This document shows, in pieces, positions 42,439-51,505 of a stretch of 64,000 nucleotides of DNA. A program made the translations under genes and the position numbers. The notes beneath the pieces are model-generated. The model worked only from the letters and a program-made list of their open reading frames with translations. It made no database searches and was not told the DNA's origin. Within the stretch, counting starts at the first letter, position 1. Each line of letters opens with the position of its first letter. This stretch comes from Mumia quercus (GTDB lineage Bacteria > Actinomycetota > Actinomycetes > Propionibacteriales > Nocardioidaceae), in the NCBI RefSeq assembly GCF_025506335.1, contig NZ_JANZYO010000001.1, positions 62,001 through 126,000 of the forward strand, read 5' to 3'.

Positions 42439-44403
42439 GTGGACGAACCCATGGCGTTGTACAGGCGCTACCGCCCAGAGACGTTTGCCGAGGTGATCGG
42501 CCAGTCGCACGTGACCGAGCCGCTGCGGCACGCGCTGGCCAACAACCGCGTCAACCACGCCTACCTCTTCTCAGGACCTCGTGGGTGCGGCAAGACGACG
42601 AGCGCGCGCATCCTCGCGCGCGCCCTCAACTGCGAGCGCGCGCCGGTGGCCGACCCGTGCGGCGAGTGCCAGAGCTGCCGCGACCTCGCGCGCGGCGGGC
42701 CGGGCAGCATCGACGTCATCGAGATCGACGCCGCGAGCCACGGCGGTGTCGACGACGCGCGCGACCTGCGCGAGCGGGCGTTCTTCGCGCCGGTCAACAG
42801 CCGCTACAAGGTCTACATCATCGACGAGGCCCACATGGTCTCGAGCCAGGGCTTCAACGCGCTCCTCAAACTCGTCGAGGAGCCACCCCCGCACCTGAAG
42901 TTCATCTTCGCGACGACCGAGCCCGAGAAGGTCATCGGCACGATCCGGTCACGGACCCACCACTACCCGTTCCGGCTCGTCCCGCCGAAGGTCCTCACGT
43001 CGTACCTCGAAGAGCTCGGCCGGACGGAGGGGGTGCCGCTCGAGCCCACGGCGCTGCCGCTCGTCGTCCGTGCAGGCGGCGGCTCGGTCCGTGACACCCT
43101 CAGCGTGCTCGACCAGCTCATCAGCGGTGCCGGCGACGACGGGGTCACGTACGACCTCGCCGCCGCGCTGCTCGGCTACACGCCCGACTCGCTGCTCGAC
43201 GAGGTGGTGGACGCGTTCGCCGCGGGCGACGGGGGCGCGGTGTTCGCCGCCATCGACAAGGTCGTCGAGACCGGGCAGGACCCGCGCCGGTTCGCCGAGG
43301 ACCTGCTCCAGCGCCTGCGCGACCTGGTGATCGTCGCGAACGTGCCCGACGCGATCTCCATCGGGCTCATCGACATCCCCGGCGACCGTGCGGAGCGCAT
43401 CGAGAACCAGGCCGCGCGCTTCGGTCGCGCCGACCTGACGCGCGCCGCCGACGTGGTGAGCGCCGGCCTGACCGAGCTCCGGGGGGCCACGGCGCCACGG
43501 CTGCTCCTCGAGCTCATCTGCGCGCGCATCCTTCTGCCCGGCGCCGACGCGACTCCCGACGGCCTCCAGGCGCGGCTCGACCGGATCGAGCGACGGCTCG
43601 CGATGGTCGGCGAGTCCACTCCGCAGGCAGCACCTGCTCCGGTGGCCGCGCCTGCTCCGGCCGCTGCGCCTGCTCCGGTGGCCGCGCCTGCTCCTGTAGC
43701 GGCGACCCCGCCCGCGCCTGTTCCCGCGCCAGAGCCGGCGCCTGCCGCCGCCGCGCCTGCCGAGGCGCCCCAGCAGCCGCCCGCAGCACCTGGCGCCGTC
43801 GGTGTGGCCGACGTCCGCCGGCTGTGGCCGCAGATCCTCGACAAGGTCCGCGCGCTGCGGCGCTTCACGTGGGTCATGCTCAGCCAGAACGCCCAGGTCC
43901 ACTCGCTGGAGGGCAGCACCGTCACGATCGGGCTGGTCAACGCCGGCGCCCGCGACTCGTTCGCGCGCAGCGGCTCCGACGGCATCCTCGCCAACGCGCT
44001 CGCGGACGTCCTTGGAGGGACGTGGCGGGTCGAGGCGATCGTCGATCCCTCGGCCGCCGGCGGCAGCGCCGCGCCCGCCCCGGCGCCGCCCACCCGTGCG
44101 CCGGAGCCGGCCGCCCCGGCAGACGCCGCCCCAGCGCCGGCTCCCCGTCCGGTGCCCGAGGCGCCGCCCGCGTCGGCAGCGCCACCCTCCGACGCTCCCG
44201 CGCGACCGGAGCGTGCCAGCGCCGACGCGATCGCCGCCGCTCGCGCCCAGCTGCGCGAGGACGTCGCACGACCTGAGGCGTACGACCCGGACCGGCACGC
44301 CCGCGCGGACGACCCGGCGATGGACAACGACGGTCTGAGCCACGAGGAGCTGCTGAGCCGGACCCTCGGTGCGCAGGTCATCAGCGAGATCCCGCACGAC
44401 TGA
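42439..44403 (+). CDS. dnaX: DNA polymerase III subunit gamma/tau
   Basis: A 654-residue clamp-loader ATPase. LYRRYRPETFAEVIGQSHVTEPLRHAL is the family N-terminus. Walker A is GPRGCGKTTSARILARALNC; the zinc module has CGECQSC; Walker B/sensor regions are VYIIDEAHMVSSQGFNALLKLVEEPP and FIFATTEPEKV. A Pro/Ala-rich linker (about 395-450) and a C-terminal DnaE-binding region (VRRLWPQILDKVRALRRFTWVMLSQNAQV) follow, then a second Pro/Ala-rich stretch. GTG 42439 adds four residues before the ATG at 42451; either may be used. ybaB and recR, usual neighbours, are 14 kb away. Confidence 0.95.
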   Translation: MDEPMALYRRYRPETFAEVIGQSHVTEPLRHALANNRVNHAYLFSGPRGCGKTTSARILARALNCERAPVADPCGECQSCRDLARGGPGSIDVIEIDAASHGGVDDARDLRERAFFAPVNSRYKVYIIDEAHMVSSQGFNALLKLVEEPPPHLKFIFATTEPEKVIGTIRSRTHHYPFRLVPPKVLTSYLEELGRTEGVPLEPTALPLVVRAGGGSVRDTLSVLDQLISGAGDDGVTYDLAAALLGYTPDSLLDEVVDAFAAGDGGAVFAAIDKVVETGQDPRRFAEDLLQRLRDLVIVANVPDAISIGLIDIPGDRAERIENQAARFGRADLTRAADVVSAGLTELRGATAPRLLLELICARILLPGADATPDGLQARLDRIERRLAMVGESTPQAAPAPVAAPAPAAAPAPVAAPAPVAATPPAPVPAPEPAPAAAAPAEAPQQPPAAPGAVGVADVRRLWPQILDKVRALRRFTWVMLSQNAQVHSLEGSTVTIGLVNAGARDSFARSGSDGILANALADVLGGTWRVEAIVDPSAAGGSAAPAPAPPTRAPEPAAPADAAPAPAPRPVPEAPPASAAPPSDAPARPERASADAIAAARAQLREDVARPEAYDPDRHARADDPAMDNDGLSHEELLSRTLGAQVISEIPHD

Positions 44404-44473
44404 GCAAGACACGCTCTCGTCGCCCGACGTTTGTCGTCTCGCCGCCTCGGTGTCGGAAAACCGCCAACTCCTC

Positions 44474-44499
44474 TAGGTTCGATGTGCAGGAAGCACATC
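44474..44499 (+). promoter_or_regulatory. Promoter -10 box and 5'-end hairpin of secreted propeller-like gene
   Basis: TAGGTT (44474-44479) is followed at once by GATGTGC-AGGAA-GCACATC (44481-44499), a perfect 7-bp hairpin that would sit at the very 5' end of the message, ahead of the GAGAGGA ribosome site. Confidence 0.4.
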
Positions 44500-44514
44500 C
44501 GACGAGAGGAACCC

Positions 44515-45720
44515 ATGCGCCACCCGCTCGTACGATCAGGGGCCGCCCTCGTGGCCGCCACCGCTCTGCTCCTCCCCACCACGTCCGCCGTCGCCGAGCC
44601 GGCGGGCGAGCGTACCCCCACCTCCGCGCAGCAACGCGCGGACAAGCCCTCGAGACCACCTGCCCTTCCTCGCCACATCGACGGCGGCGCCTGGCCGACG
44701 AGCCATGTCCAGGGCGCCGCGATCGACGAGCGCGAGGGCGTCGTCTACTGGTCGTTCACGCAGATGCTCGTCAAGACCGACCTCGACGGCAACGTCCTCG
44801 GCACGGTGACCGGGCTCACCGGCCACCTCGGTGACCTCGACTTCAACGAGAAGGACGGCCGCGTCTACGGCTCGCTGGAGTACAAGGCCGAGGAGGCCTT
44901 CTACATCGCGATCTTCGACGGCGACAAGGTCGACCGGGTCGGCATGGACGCCGAGACCGACGGCGTGATGACGACCGTCTACCTCCCGGAGGTCGTGGAG
45001 GACTTCACCGCCGACATGGACGGTGACGGGACGTTCGACGGAGACACCGCCAACACGGCCGACCACCGCTACGGCAGCAGCGGCATCGACGGCGTCGCGT
45101 TCGGCCCCGCCGCCGACCAGGGCAAGGGCAAGGCGAAGGGCAAGCAGGTGCTGCGCGTCGCGTACGGCATCTACGCCCACAAGGACCGCATCGACAACGA
45201 CAACCAGGTGCTGCTGGAGTACGACGTCTCGGGCTGGCGCCGGTACGAGCGGCCGCTCGCCCAGGACGCCCCGCACCGCAGCGGCCCGCGCGAGGTGCGC
45301 AACAAGTACTTCGTCTTCACGGGCAACACCACGTACGGCGTCCAGAACCTCGAGTACGACGAGGCGTCGGGCAACTGGTTCCTCGCCGTCTACGAGGGGA
45401 CCAAGCCCAGCTATCCGAACTACTCGCTGTTCGTCGTCGACGGCGACCGTCCGCCGTACGAGGCCGTGGTGCGCGGCCAGGCCGAGCCCGAGCTCGGCGA
45501 CCACCTGACGCTGCTGCCGGAGGGCCAGTACGACCCGGCGTCCTCGACGTTCGGGTGGACCTTCGACGCGTCGTACGGGCTGGTGTCTGTCGGCAACGGC
45601 TACTTCTACGGCGCCTCGGGTGGCCCCGTCACCGAGGACGGCGTGAGGAAGCAGACCGGCGCGCTCGACCTCTACCGGTGGACGGGCGAGACCCCGACTC
45701 CGTTCGAGAGGGTCGGCTGA
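44515..45720 (+). CDS. Secreted beta-propeller-like protein of unknown function
   Basis: A 401-residue exported protein with a signal peptide (to about SAVAEP). The mature part has repeated blade-like segments, each a short strand ending in Asp/Gly: HVQGAAIDEREGVVYWSFTQMLVKTDLDGNVLGTVTGLTGHLGDLDFNEKDGRVYGSLEY, later GVQNLEYDEASGNWFLAVYEG and HLTLLPEGQYD. An acidic DMDGDGTFDGDTAN run (about 170-185) looks like a calcium site. A lysine-rich loop GKGKAKGKQ follows. The fold is inferred from the repeat pattern; I do not recognise the family. Confidence 0.65.
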   Translation: MRHPLVRSGAALVAATALLLPTTSAVAEPAGERTPTSAQQRADKPSRPPALPRHIDGGAWPTSHVQGAAIDEREGVVYWSFTQMLVKTDLDGNVLGTVTGLTGHLGDLDFNEKDGRVYGSLEYKAEEAFYIAIFDGDKVDRVGMDAETDGVMTTVYLPEVVEDFTADMDGDGTFDGDTANTADHRYGSSGIDGVAFGPAADQGKGKAKGKQVLRVAYGIYAHKDRIDNDNQVLLEYDVSGWRRYERPLAQDAPHRSGPREVRNKYFVFTGNTTYGVQNLEYDEASGNWFLAVYEGTKPSYPNYSLFVVDGDRPPYEAVVRGQAEPELGDHLTLLPEGQYDPASSTFGWTFDASYGLVSVGNGYFYGASGGPVTEDGVRKQTGALDLYRWTGETPTPFERVG

Positions 45721-45809
45721 CTCCGAAGACCGTGACGGCTCGCCCGTGCGCCTCCCCGTACGCTTTCGGCGTGGGAGGCCGCGGGCGAGCGGCCGCGAGA
45801 GGAGCACCG

Positions 45810-46817
45810 ATGACCAGCTGGCAGCCGGACGTGCTGGGCGTGGGGTACGAGCAGCACCGCATCGACCTCGGCGAAGACCCCGACGGCGAGGGCCGTATCG
45901 ACGCCACCCTCGTACGCCGGGTGCCGCAGCCCGGCGAGGTTGCCACCGGAGCGGTCCTGTACGTCCACGGCTTCAGCGACTACTTCTTCCAGACCGCGCT
46001 GGCCGACTTCTTCGCCGCGCGCGGCCTCGCCTTCTACGCGCTCGACCTGCGCAAGTGCGGTCGTTCCCTGCATCCGGGGCATACCGCGCACTTCGTCTCC
46101 GACCTCGCCTCGTACGACGTCGAGCTCGAGCAGGCGCTGGCGATCGTCCGCGCGGAGCAGGGCGGCGACGTCGTCCTCGCGGCGCACTCGACCGGCGGCC
46201 TGATCCTCCCGCTGTGGCTCGACCGACGTCGCCGCGCCGGCAAGCGTGAGGAAGACGTCGCGGGACTGGTGCTCAACAGCCCGTGGTTCGACCTCCAGGG
46301 CGCGCCGTACCTCCGCACGGTCGGCACCGAGGTCGTCAAGCTCGTCGGTCGCGTGAAGCCCACGACCGTGATCAAGCTGCCGCCGGGAGACGCGTACGGG
46401 TCGAGCCTGGCTGCGTCGCACTTCGGGGAGTGGGAGTTCAACACGGCGTGGAAGCCGGTCACCGGCTTCCCGGTGACCTTCGGCTGGCTGCGGGCGATCC
46501 GGCTCGGGCACGCGCGGCTCCACCGCGGGCTCGACGTCGGGGTGCCGTCGCTGGTGCTGCGCTCGTCGCGCAGCCACTTCACGTCGAGGTACTCCGAGGC
46601 CGTCGACGCCGCCGATGCCGTCCTCGACGTGCGGCAGATCGCACGCTGGGCGGGCTGCCTGGGTGGGGACACCCACGTCGTGCCGATCGAGGGGGCGCGG
46701 CACGACGTCTTCCTGTCGACCGAGGGACCGCGCAAGCGGGCGTACGAGGTCGTCGACGCGTGGCTGCGTCACGAGACGCACCTCGTCTCGGCTCCCCTGG
46801 AGACCCCCGCGCGATGA
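45810..46817 (+). CDS. Alpha/beta hydrolase (serine aminopeptidase S33 / lysophospholipase-like)
   Basis: A 335-residue cytosolic hydrolase behind AGAGGAGCACCG. AVLYVHGFSDYFFQTALADFFAARGLAFYALDLRKCGRS is the Hydrolase_4 oxyanion and strand region, and the nucleophile elbow is VLAAHSTGGLILPLWL (Ser). The acid and base lie near the C-terminus (PIEGARHDVFLS supplies His). Monoacylglycerol lipase-like enzymes share this layout. Its stop overlaps the start of the folate fusion gene (ATGA), so the two are co-translated, which is an odd pairing. The substrate is unknown. Confidence 0.85.
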   Translation: MTSWQPDVLGVGYEQHRIDLGEDPDGEGRIDATLVRRVPQPGEVATGAVLYVHGFSDYFFQTALADFFAARGLAFYALDLRKCGRSLHPGHTAHFVSDLASYDVELEQALAIVRAEQGGDVVLAAHSTGGLILPLWLDRRRRAGKREEDVAGLVLNSPWFDLQGAPYLRTVGTEVVKLVGRVKPTTVIKLPPGDAYGSSLAASHFGEWEFNTAWKPVTGFPVTFGWLRAIRLGHARLHRGLDVGVPSLVLRSSRSHFTSRYSEAVDAADAVLDVRQIARWAGCLGGDTHVVPIEGARHDVFLSTEGPRKRAYEVVDAWLRHETHLVSAPLETPAR

Positions 46818-49519
46818 CGGCACCCGCCGTCCGCCGGCGGGTCGGAGAGGTCGCGACCGGCACGCTGCTGCGTCGCCTGCGCGACCGGGAACGCCTGGTG
46901 GCGCTGGTCGGGTCGTGGGACGACGGGCACGACCTCGTCGCATACGACCCGGACAGCGTGCTCGGCGACGGCGAGGACCCGTTCGCGCTCGGGACCGGGC
47001 CGGACACCGACGGCGCCGCCGGCGGGACCGCGGCGGGCACCTGGGTCGGCTGGTGGGGCTACCCGCTCGGCGCCCGGCTCGAGGACATCGGCACGGCGCC
47101 GCCACGGCCGTACCCGCTACCCGCTGCCGACCTGGCACGCTACGACACCGTGCTGCGCCGCGGTGTCGACGGCGTGTGGTGGTTCGAGTCGGTGGCGGCG
47201 CCGGCGGAGGTCGAGCGACGTTGGCTCGAGCTCCGGGAGCTGCTCGACGGCGCAGACCCGCTCCCGGCCCCGTACGCGCTGGAGCCGTTCGTGGCCGTCC
47301 CCGGCCTCGAGGCCCACCGCGAGGCGGTGCGTCGCGCGATCGCGCACATCCACGCGGGCGACCTGTTCCAGGCCAACGTCTGCCTGCGGCTGGAGTCGCG
47401 GCTGAGCGGGGACCCGCTCGAGATGTTCGTCGCCGGCGTCGAGGCGCTGGGCCCGGCGTACGCGGCCTTCGTCGCCGGCCGTACGGGGACGGTCGTGAGC
47501 CTGTCGCCCGAGCTGTACGTGCGGCGGACCGGCGACCGGGTGGTGTCGTCGCCGATCAAGGGCACGGCTCCGGCCGACTCCGATCCCGCGGCGCTCGCGG
47601 CCTCGGTCAAGAATCGGGCCGAGAACGTGATGATCGTCGACCTGGTCCGCAACGACCTGGGCCGCGTGGCCCGTACCGGCACGGTCGAGGTCACCGCGAC
47701 CGCCGCTCCGCGGGCGCACACGGGTGTCTGGCACCTGGTCTCGGACGTCGAGGCGCGGCTCCTGCCGGGTGCCTCGGACGCCGACGTCCTGCGGGCGTCG
47801 TTCCCGCCCGGCTCGGTGACCGGTGCGCCGAAAGTGCGGGCGATGCAGGTGATCAACGCGCTCGAGGCCACGGGGCGCGAGGTCTACACGGGTGCGATCG
47901 GGTACGCGGGGCCGCGCGGGCTCGAGGCGAACGTCGCGATCCGGACCTTCGAGCTGCGTGGCGACCGGGTGTGGCTCGGGGTCGGCGGTGGCGTCGTCGC
48001 GGACTCCGACCCCGAGGACGAGCTGCGCGAGTGCTTCACCAAAGCGGCCCCGCTCCTGCGCGCCGTCGGCGGCGTCGTCGCAAACCCGCTGGTTGGTCGA
48101 GTAGCGGCGAGCCCTCTGGTTGGTCGAGTAGCGGCGAGCCCCCAGGTTGGTCGAGTAGCGGCGAGCCCCCAAGGGCGAGACGCGTATCGAGACCACACCC
48201 CCGCAACCCCGGATCCCGCGGCGGGGATCTTCGACACGCTCCTCGTCCGCGACGGTGACCCCGTCGACCTCGACGGGCACGTGACGCGGTTCGCCGGTGC
48301 CGCACGCACCACGTACGGCATCGCCCTCGACCCCGACGCGCTGGCCGTACGCGTGGCCGAGACCGCAGCCCCGCTCGCCGGCGCGCACCGCCTGCGTCTC
48401 ACGCTCGACCCCCGTACGGGCGCCGTCGACGTGACCGCCACGCCGGCCGGCGCCGTACCGTCCGACCCGTGGGTCCTGCGGCCCGTCGTCGTCCCCGGCG
48501 GTCTCGGCGACGCGAAGTGGTGCGACCGCACCGTCCTCGACGCGCTGCCGGGGGCGCCGTGGACCGCCACGCGCGACCCGCTGCTCGTCGACACCGACGG
48601 CAGCGTGCTCGAGACCGGGCGGGGCAACGTGTTCGCGGTGTTCGACGACGGTGTCCACACTCCGGCGCTCGACGGCCGGATCCTGCCCGGCGTGACGCGT
48701 GACGTGGTGCTCGGGCTGCTGCGCGAGCGCGCGGTCCCGGTGTACGAGCGTCGGATCGCCCTCGACGAGCTGGCCTGCGCGACCGAGCTCTTCGTGACCA
48801 ACGCGATCGGTCGCGTCCGCGCCGTCACCGAGGTCGAGGGGATCACGTGCCGCGCCCCCGGCCGTACGACGGCATGGCTGCGCGACCTCGACGCCTCGGC
48901 GCGACCGGTCACGACGAGCTCCGTGCCTCGCCCAAGGGCAGGCGCGCGGGTGCTGCTCATCGACAACTACGACTCGTTCGTGCACAACCTCGCGCAGTAC
49001 GTCCGCGAGCTCGGCGCGCAGGCCACCGTGGTCCGCAACGACGCCCTCGACGTCGAGGCGCTCGTGCGGAGGCGGCGCGCCGGCGACCTCACCCATCTCG
49101 TCATCTCGCCCGGGCCCGGAGCACCGTCCGACGCCGGCGTCAGCGTCGATGCCGTCAGAGCGCTCGGGGCGACCACGCCGGTGCTCGGGGTGTGCCTCGG
49201 GCACCAGGCGATCGGCGAGGCGTACGGGGCGCGGGTCGTACGGGCGCCGCGGCCGGTCCACGGGTCGCCTTCGCTGGTCCACCACGACGGCCGCGGCGTC
49301 TACACAGGGCTCGACGGCCCGCTGGTGGCGGCGCGCTACCACTCGCTCGTCGTCGAGGACCTGCCCGAGGCGCTGGAGCCGACCGCGTGGAACGCCGAGG
49401 GCGTCCTCATGGGGGTCCGTCACCGCGAGCACCCGGTCGAGGGCGTGCAGATCCACCCGGAGTCGATCCTCACGCCGCGCGGCCACGACCTCCTGGCGAA
49501 CTTCCTGTCCCCAAGGTGA
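46814..49519 (+). CDS. Three-domain p-aminobenzoate synthesis fusion: PabB-PabC-PabA
   Basis: A 901-residue protein that would convert chorismate to p-aminobenzoate for folate in one chain. Residues about 1-420 are PabB: FQANVCLRLESRL, SPIKGT with Lys249 (the PabB nucleophile, unlike TrpE), VIMIVDLVRNDLGR-type block and PGSVTGAPKVRAM. Residues about 465-690 are a PLP-fold 4-amino-4-deoxychorismate lyase (GIFDTLLVRDGDPVDLDGHVTRF, Lys in GDAKWCDR, ETGRGNVFAVFDDG, TNAIGRVRAV). Residues about 705-901 are the glutamine amidotransferase PabA (LLIDNYDSFVHNLAQYVRELG, Cys794 in VCLGHQAIG, HPES). Linker residues 426-452 are three copies of a 9-residue repeat from an inserted DNA repeat. Confidence 0.92.
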   Translation: MTAPAVRRRVGEVATGTLLRRLRDRERLVALVGSWDDGHDLVAYDPDSVLGDGEDPFALGTGPDTDGAAGGTAAGTWVGWWGYPLGARLEDIGTAPPRPYPLPAADLARYDTVLRRGVDGVWWFESVAAPAEVERRWLELRELLDGADPLPAPYALEPFVAVPGLEAHREAVRRAIAHIHAGDLFQANVCLRLESRLSGDPLEMFVAGVEALGPAYAAFVAGRTGTVVSLSPELYVRRTGDRVVSSPIKGTAPADSDPAALAASVKNRAENVMIVDLVRNDLGRVARTGTVEVTATAAPRAHTGVWHLVSDVEARLLPGASDADVLRASFPPGSVTGAPKVRAMQVINALEATGREVYTGAIGYAGPRGLEANVAIRTFELRGDRVWLGVGGGVVADSDPEDELRECFTKAAPLLRAVGGVVANPLVGRVAASPLVGRVAASPQVGRVAASPQGRDAYRDHTPATPDPAAGIFDTLLVRDGDPVDLDGHVTRFAGAARTTYGIALDPDALAVRVAETAAPLAGAHRLRLTLDPRTGAVDVTATPAGAVPSDPWVLRPVVVPGGLGDAKWCDRTVLDALPGAPWTATRDPLLVDTDGSVLETGRGNVFAVFDDGVHTPALDGRILPGVTRDVVLGLLRERAVPVYERRIALDELACATELFVTNAIGRVRAVTEVEGITCRAPGRTTAWLRDLDASARPVTTSSVPRPRAGARVLLIDNYDSFVHNLAQYVRELGAQATVVRNDALDVEALVRRRRAGDLTHLVISPGPGAPSDAGVSVDAVRALGATTPVLGVCLGHQAIGEAYGARVVRAPRPVHGSPSLVHHDGRGVYTGLDGPLVAARYHSLVVEDLPEALEPTAWNAEGVLMGVRHREHPVEGVQIHPESILTPRGHDLLANFLSPR
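48089..48196. repeat. Palindromic intergenic-type repeat inserted in-frame within the pab fusion
   Basis: Three tandem 27-base units (48089-48115, 48116-48142, 48143-48169), each containing GGTTGGTCGAGTAGCGGCGA, are followed by GCGTATCGAGACCA (48182-48195). TGGTC...GACCA ends and the TCGAGTAGC/TATCGAGA cores match the REP-like element I recall as abundant between genes in Nocardioides-type genomes. Here it encodes the linker between the PabB and PabC domains. Confidence 0.75.
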
Positions 49520-49525
49520 TGCGCG

Positions 49526-49600
49526 CCCGACCCCGATTTGGGCAGTTGGCCACGCAATCCGACGCCGGTTCCGTGGCCAACTGCCCAAATCGGGGTCGGG
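49526..49600. repeat. Perfect 28-bp inverted repeat (long hairpin)
   Basis: Arms 49526-49553 and 49573-49600 are perfectly complementary over 28 bases, with a 19-base loop. It follows the pab stop by six bases and lies before the convergent VTT protein gene, so it will terminate transcription. Its length far exceeds a normal terminator and it carries ATTTGGGCAGTTGGCCAC with no T-tract. Confidence 0.85.
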
Positions 49601-49614
49601 TCGCGACGCGGCCG

Positions 49615-50109
49615 CTACAGTCGCGACCGTGACCGGCGCCGGCCTACGGCGATCGCCGCCACCACGGCGACGACCGTCACGACCGCGAGCGTGAGGCCCC
49701 AGCCGGTGGTCAGCCCGGCGCCGACGGCGGCGTAGAACGCCGACATCCCGATCGTCGTCCACACCAGCGCCCAGGCCATGCATCCGGGGATCATCGCGGC
49801 CAGGTAGAGCGGGAACGGCATCCGCACGATGCCGGCGCCGGCGTTGATCACCGTCTGCGCCCCGACGGTGAGGAAGGAGACCGGCACCGCGAGCGCACCC
49901 CAGCGGCGGACGACGTCGGCACCGCGCTGGGCGGAGTCACCGTCCAGCCAGCCGTGCGCGCGGGCGCCCCAGCCGCCCTCCGGGTGGGTGCGGGTCAGCA
50001 CCTGGACGGTGGCGACGCGCGCGATCCAGTACGTCGCCTGCGCCCGGAGGAAGACGACGACGAAGAAGAACAGCCAGACCGTGACGGCTGGTCCCTCGGG
50101 TCGTTCCAC
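49615..50109 (-). CDS. VTT/DedA-like small membrane protein
   Basis: A 164-residue integral membrane protein with about four helices. RRWGALAVPVSFLTVGAQTVINAGAGIVRMPFPLYLAAMIPGCMAWALVWTTIGM carries the SNARE-associated/VTT domain pattern found in DedA proteins (proline and Gly-rich re-entrant segment). DedA relatives are linked to lipid flipping and membrane potential. The C-terminus is Arg-rich. It lies downstream of the four-gene membrane operon on the same strand, after a 43-base gap. Confidence 0.75.
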   Translation of the reverse strand: MERPEGPAVTVWLFFFVVVFLRAQATYWIARVATVQVLTRTHPEGGWGARAHGWLDGDSAQRGADVVRRWGALAVPVSFLTVGAQTVINAGAGIVRMPFPLYLAAMIPGCMAWALVWTTIGMSAFYAAVGAGLTTGWGLTLAVVTVVAVVAAIAVGRRRSRSRL

Positions 50110-50152
50110 GCCCCCAGCCTAGGAACCCCCGACCGCCGCCGGAAGAGCGCCC

Positions 50153-51505
50153 TCAGCCCGCGAAAAGCAAGAACAACCCGAGGAACGTGTACCCGACCAT
50201 CACCAGCATCAGCGCGAGCTGTCCGGTGAGGTGGTGCGCGCGCGGCAGGAGCCGGATGCACCGGTCGTGCGCTGCGATCACGCCGAGGACGTGGCCGGTC
50301 AGGACGAGCCCGACCTTGAGCACGCCGAGCAGGTGCGGGTGCTCGGACAGCCAGTACGACACCTCGAGGCTGCCCACCCCGAGGACGTCCCAGCCGCGGT
50401 CGAGCGGATCGGCGAGCGCGATGGCGGTGCGCTGGCCCTTCTCGACGAGGTACGTGAGGTAGTGCGCGCCGACGTAGCCGACGACGATCGGCACCAGCGA
50501 GTGGGCGAGCTCGCCCGGCATCGCGCGCCGCTGGACGCCGGTGAGCCCTCCGGTCGCGCGCGCGGCCAGCACGAACACCAGCGCGACCAGACCGATCATC
50601 GCGAGCAGCCCGAGCGTCCGGTACGCGACGCCGAGCGCGGGCGTACCGGCGTACCAGGACTGGACCTCCGTCAGCCACCACGAGGTGCCGGTGGTGGAGT
50701 CGAACGCAGTCGAGCCCAGGAGAACCGCGACGACGGCCACGATCCCGGCGTCGACGGGGAGGCCGGCGAGGTTCGAGAGCGGGTTGCGCAGCACGACCCG
50801 GCGGTCCTCGGGTGAGCGCCGCCCGAACGGCGAGAGCGCGGCCACGAACGCCGCGTACACGTCGAACGGGTCCGCCCGCTCGAACCACCGGCGGCCGAAG
50901 AGCAGGGCACCGACCACCCCGTACGCGAGGTAGCCGACGAGCCACACCCGGACCGTCGGCAGCGCACCCGGGTCTGGCGAGGCGAGCTCGGTCCAGACGA
51001 ACGCGAGCAGCCCCAGCGCGGCCGGCCAGTAGCCGAGGCGCGCGGGGTAGGTCCACACCCCGACAGCGGGGTCGCGGCGGAGGACCGCGCACGCGGCGCG
51101 GTGCAACGCGCGGGCGGGCGAGAGGGACGCCCAGACGTGGCCGCACAGCAGCGACAGCGGGACGATGCCGACCCACAGCAGGACGTAGAACGCGCCGGGG
51201 GCCCCGTTCGTGGGACCGGGCTCACCGCCGAACGCCGCGAGCGCGACCCACGCCGTGAACCCGACGCCGACCACGCCGAGGACCGCATGAGCCGCGCCGC
51301 TGTCGATCGTGCGGGCGACCCACGCCGGGAGTGCGACTCCCGGTGTGCTCGGGTCGAGCCGGGGGCGCCGCCACGCGAGCGCCAGCACGGCGAACGAGAC
51401 CGAGAGCGCCCATGCCGCGCCGACCATCGCGTACTCCAGGGGTACGGGGAGGTCGGTGGAGCCGCCGACGCCGTGGGCGAGGACGACGTCGTCGCGCAGG
51501 GTCAT
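50153..51505 (-). CDS. Polytopic membrane protein, last gene of four-gene membrane operon
   Basis: A 450-residue protein with about ten to eleven membrane helices. Conserved-looking features include PLSLLCGHVWASLSPARALHR, GRRWFERADPFDVYAAFVAALSPFGRR, the His-containing ELAHSLVPIVVGYVGAHYLTYLVEKGQR and a C-terminal GHVLGVIAAHDRCIRLLPRAHHLTGQL. I recall similar proteins being labelled fenitrothion hydrolase, but no hydrolase motif is visible and that label is doubtful. Buried His/Asp pairs would suit metal or electron handling. Its ATG overlaps the lipoprotein stop (ATGA). Confidence 0.7.
   Translation of the reverse strand: MTLRDDVVLAHGVGGSTDLPVPLEYAMVGAAWALSVSFAVLALAWRRPRLDPSTPGVALPAWVARTIDSGAAHAVLGVVGVGFTAWVALAAFGGEPGPTNGAPGAFYVLLWVGIVPLSLLCGHVWASLSPARALHRAACAVLRRDPAVGVWTYPARLGYWPAALGLLAFVWTELASPDPGALPTVRVWLVGYLAYGVVGALLFGRRWFERADPFDVYAAFVAALSPFGRRSPEDRRVVLRNPLSNLAGLPVDAGIVAVVAVLLGSTAFDSTTGTSWWLTEVQSWYAGTPALGVAYRTLGLLAMIGLVALVFVLAARATGGLTGVQRRAMPGELAHSLVPIVVGYVGAHYLTYLVEKGQRTAIALADPLDRGWDVLGVGSLEVSYWLSEHPHLLGVLKVGLVLTGHVLGVIAAHDRCIRLLPRAHHLTGQLALMLVMVGYTFLGLFLLFAG

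Noticed and set aside
48089-48169. Three tandem repeats as a possible CRISPR array
   Set aside because: The units are contiguous with no spacers and encode protein in frame.
47117-49783. 888-codon open frame on the minus strand
   Set aside because: It is antisense to the pab fusion; low-complexity Arg/Asp/Val content shows it is a frame shadow.
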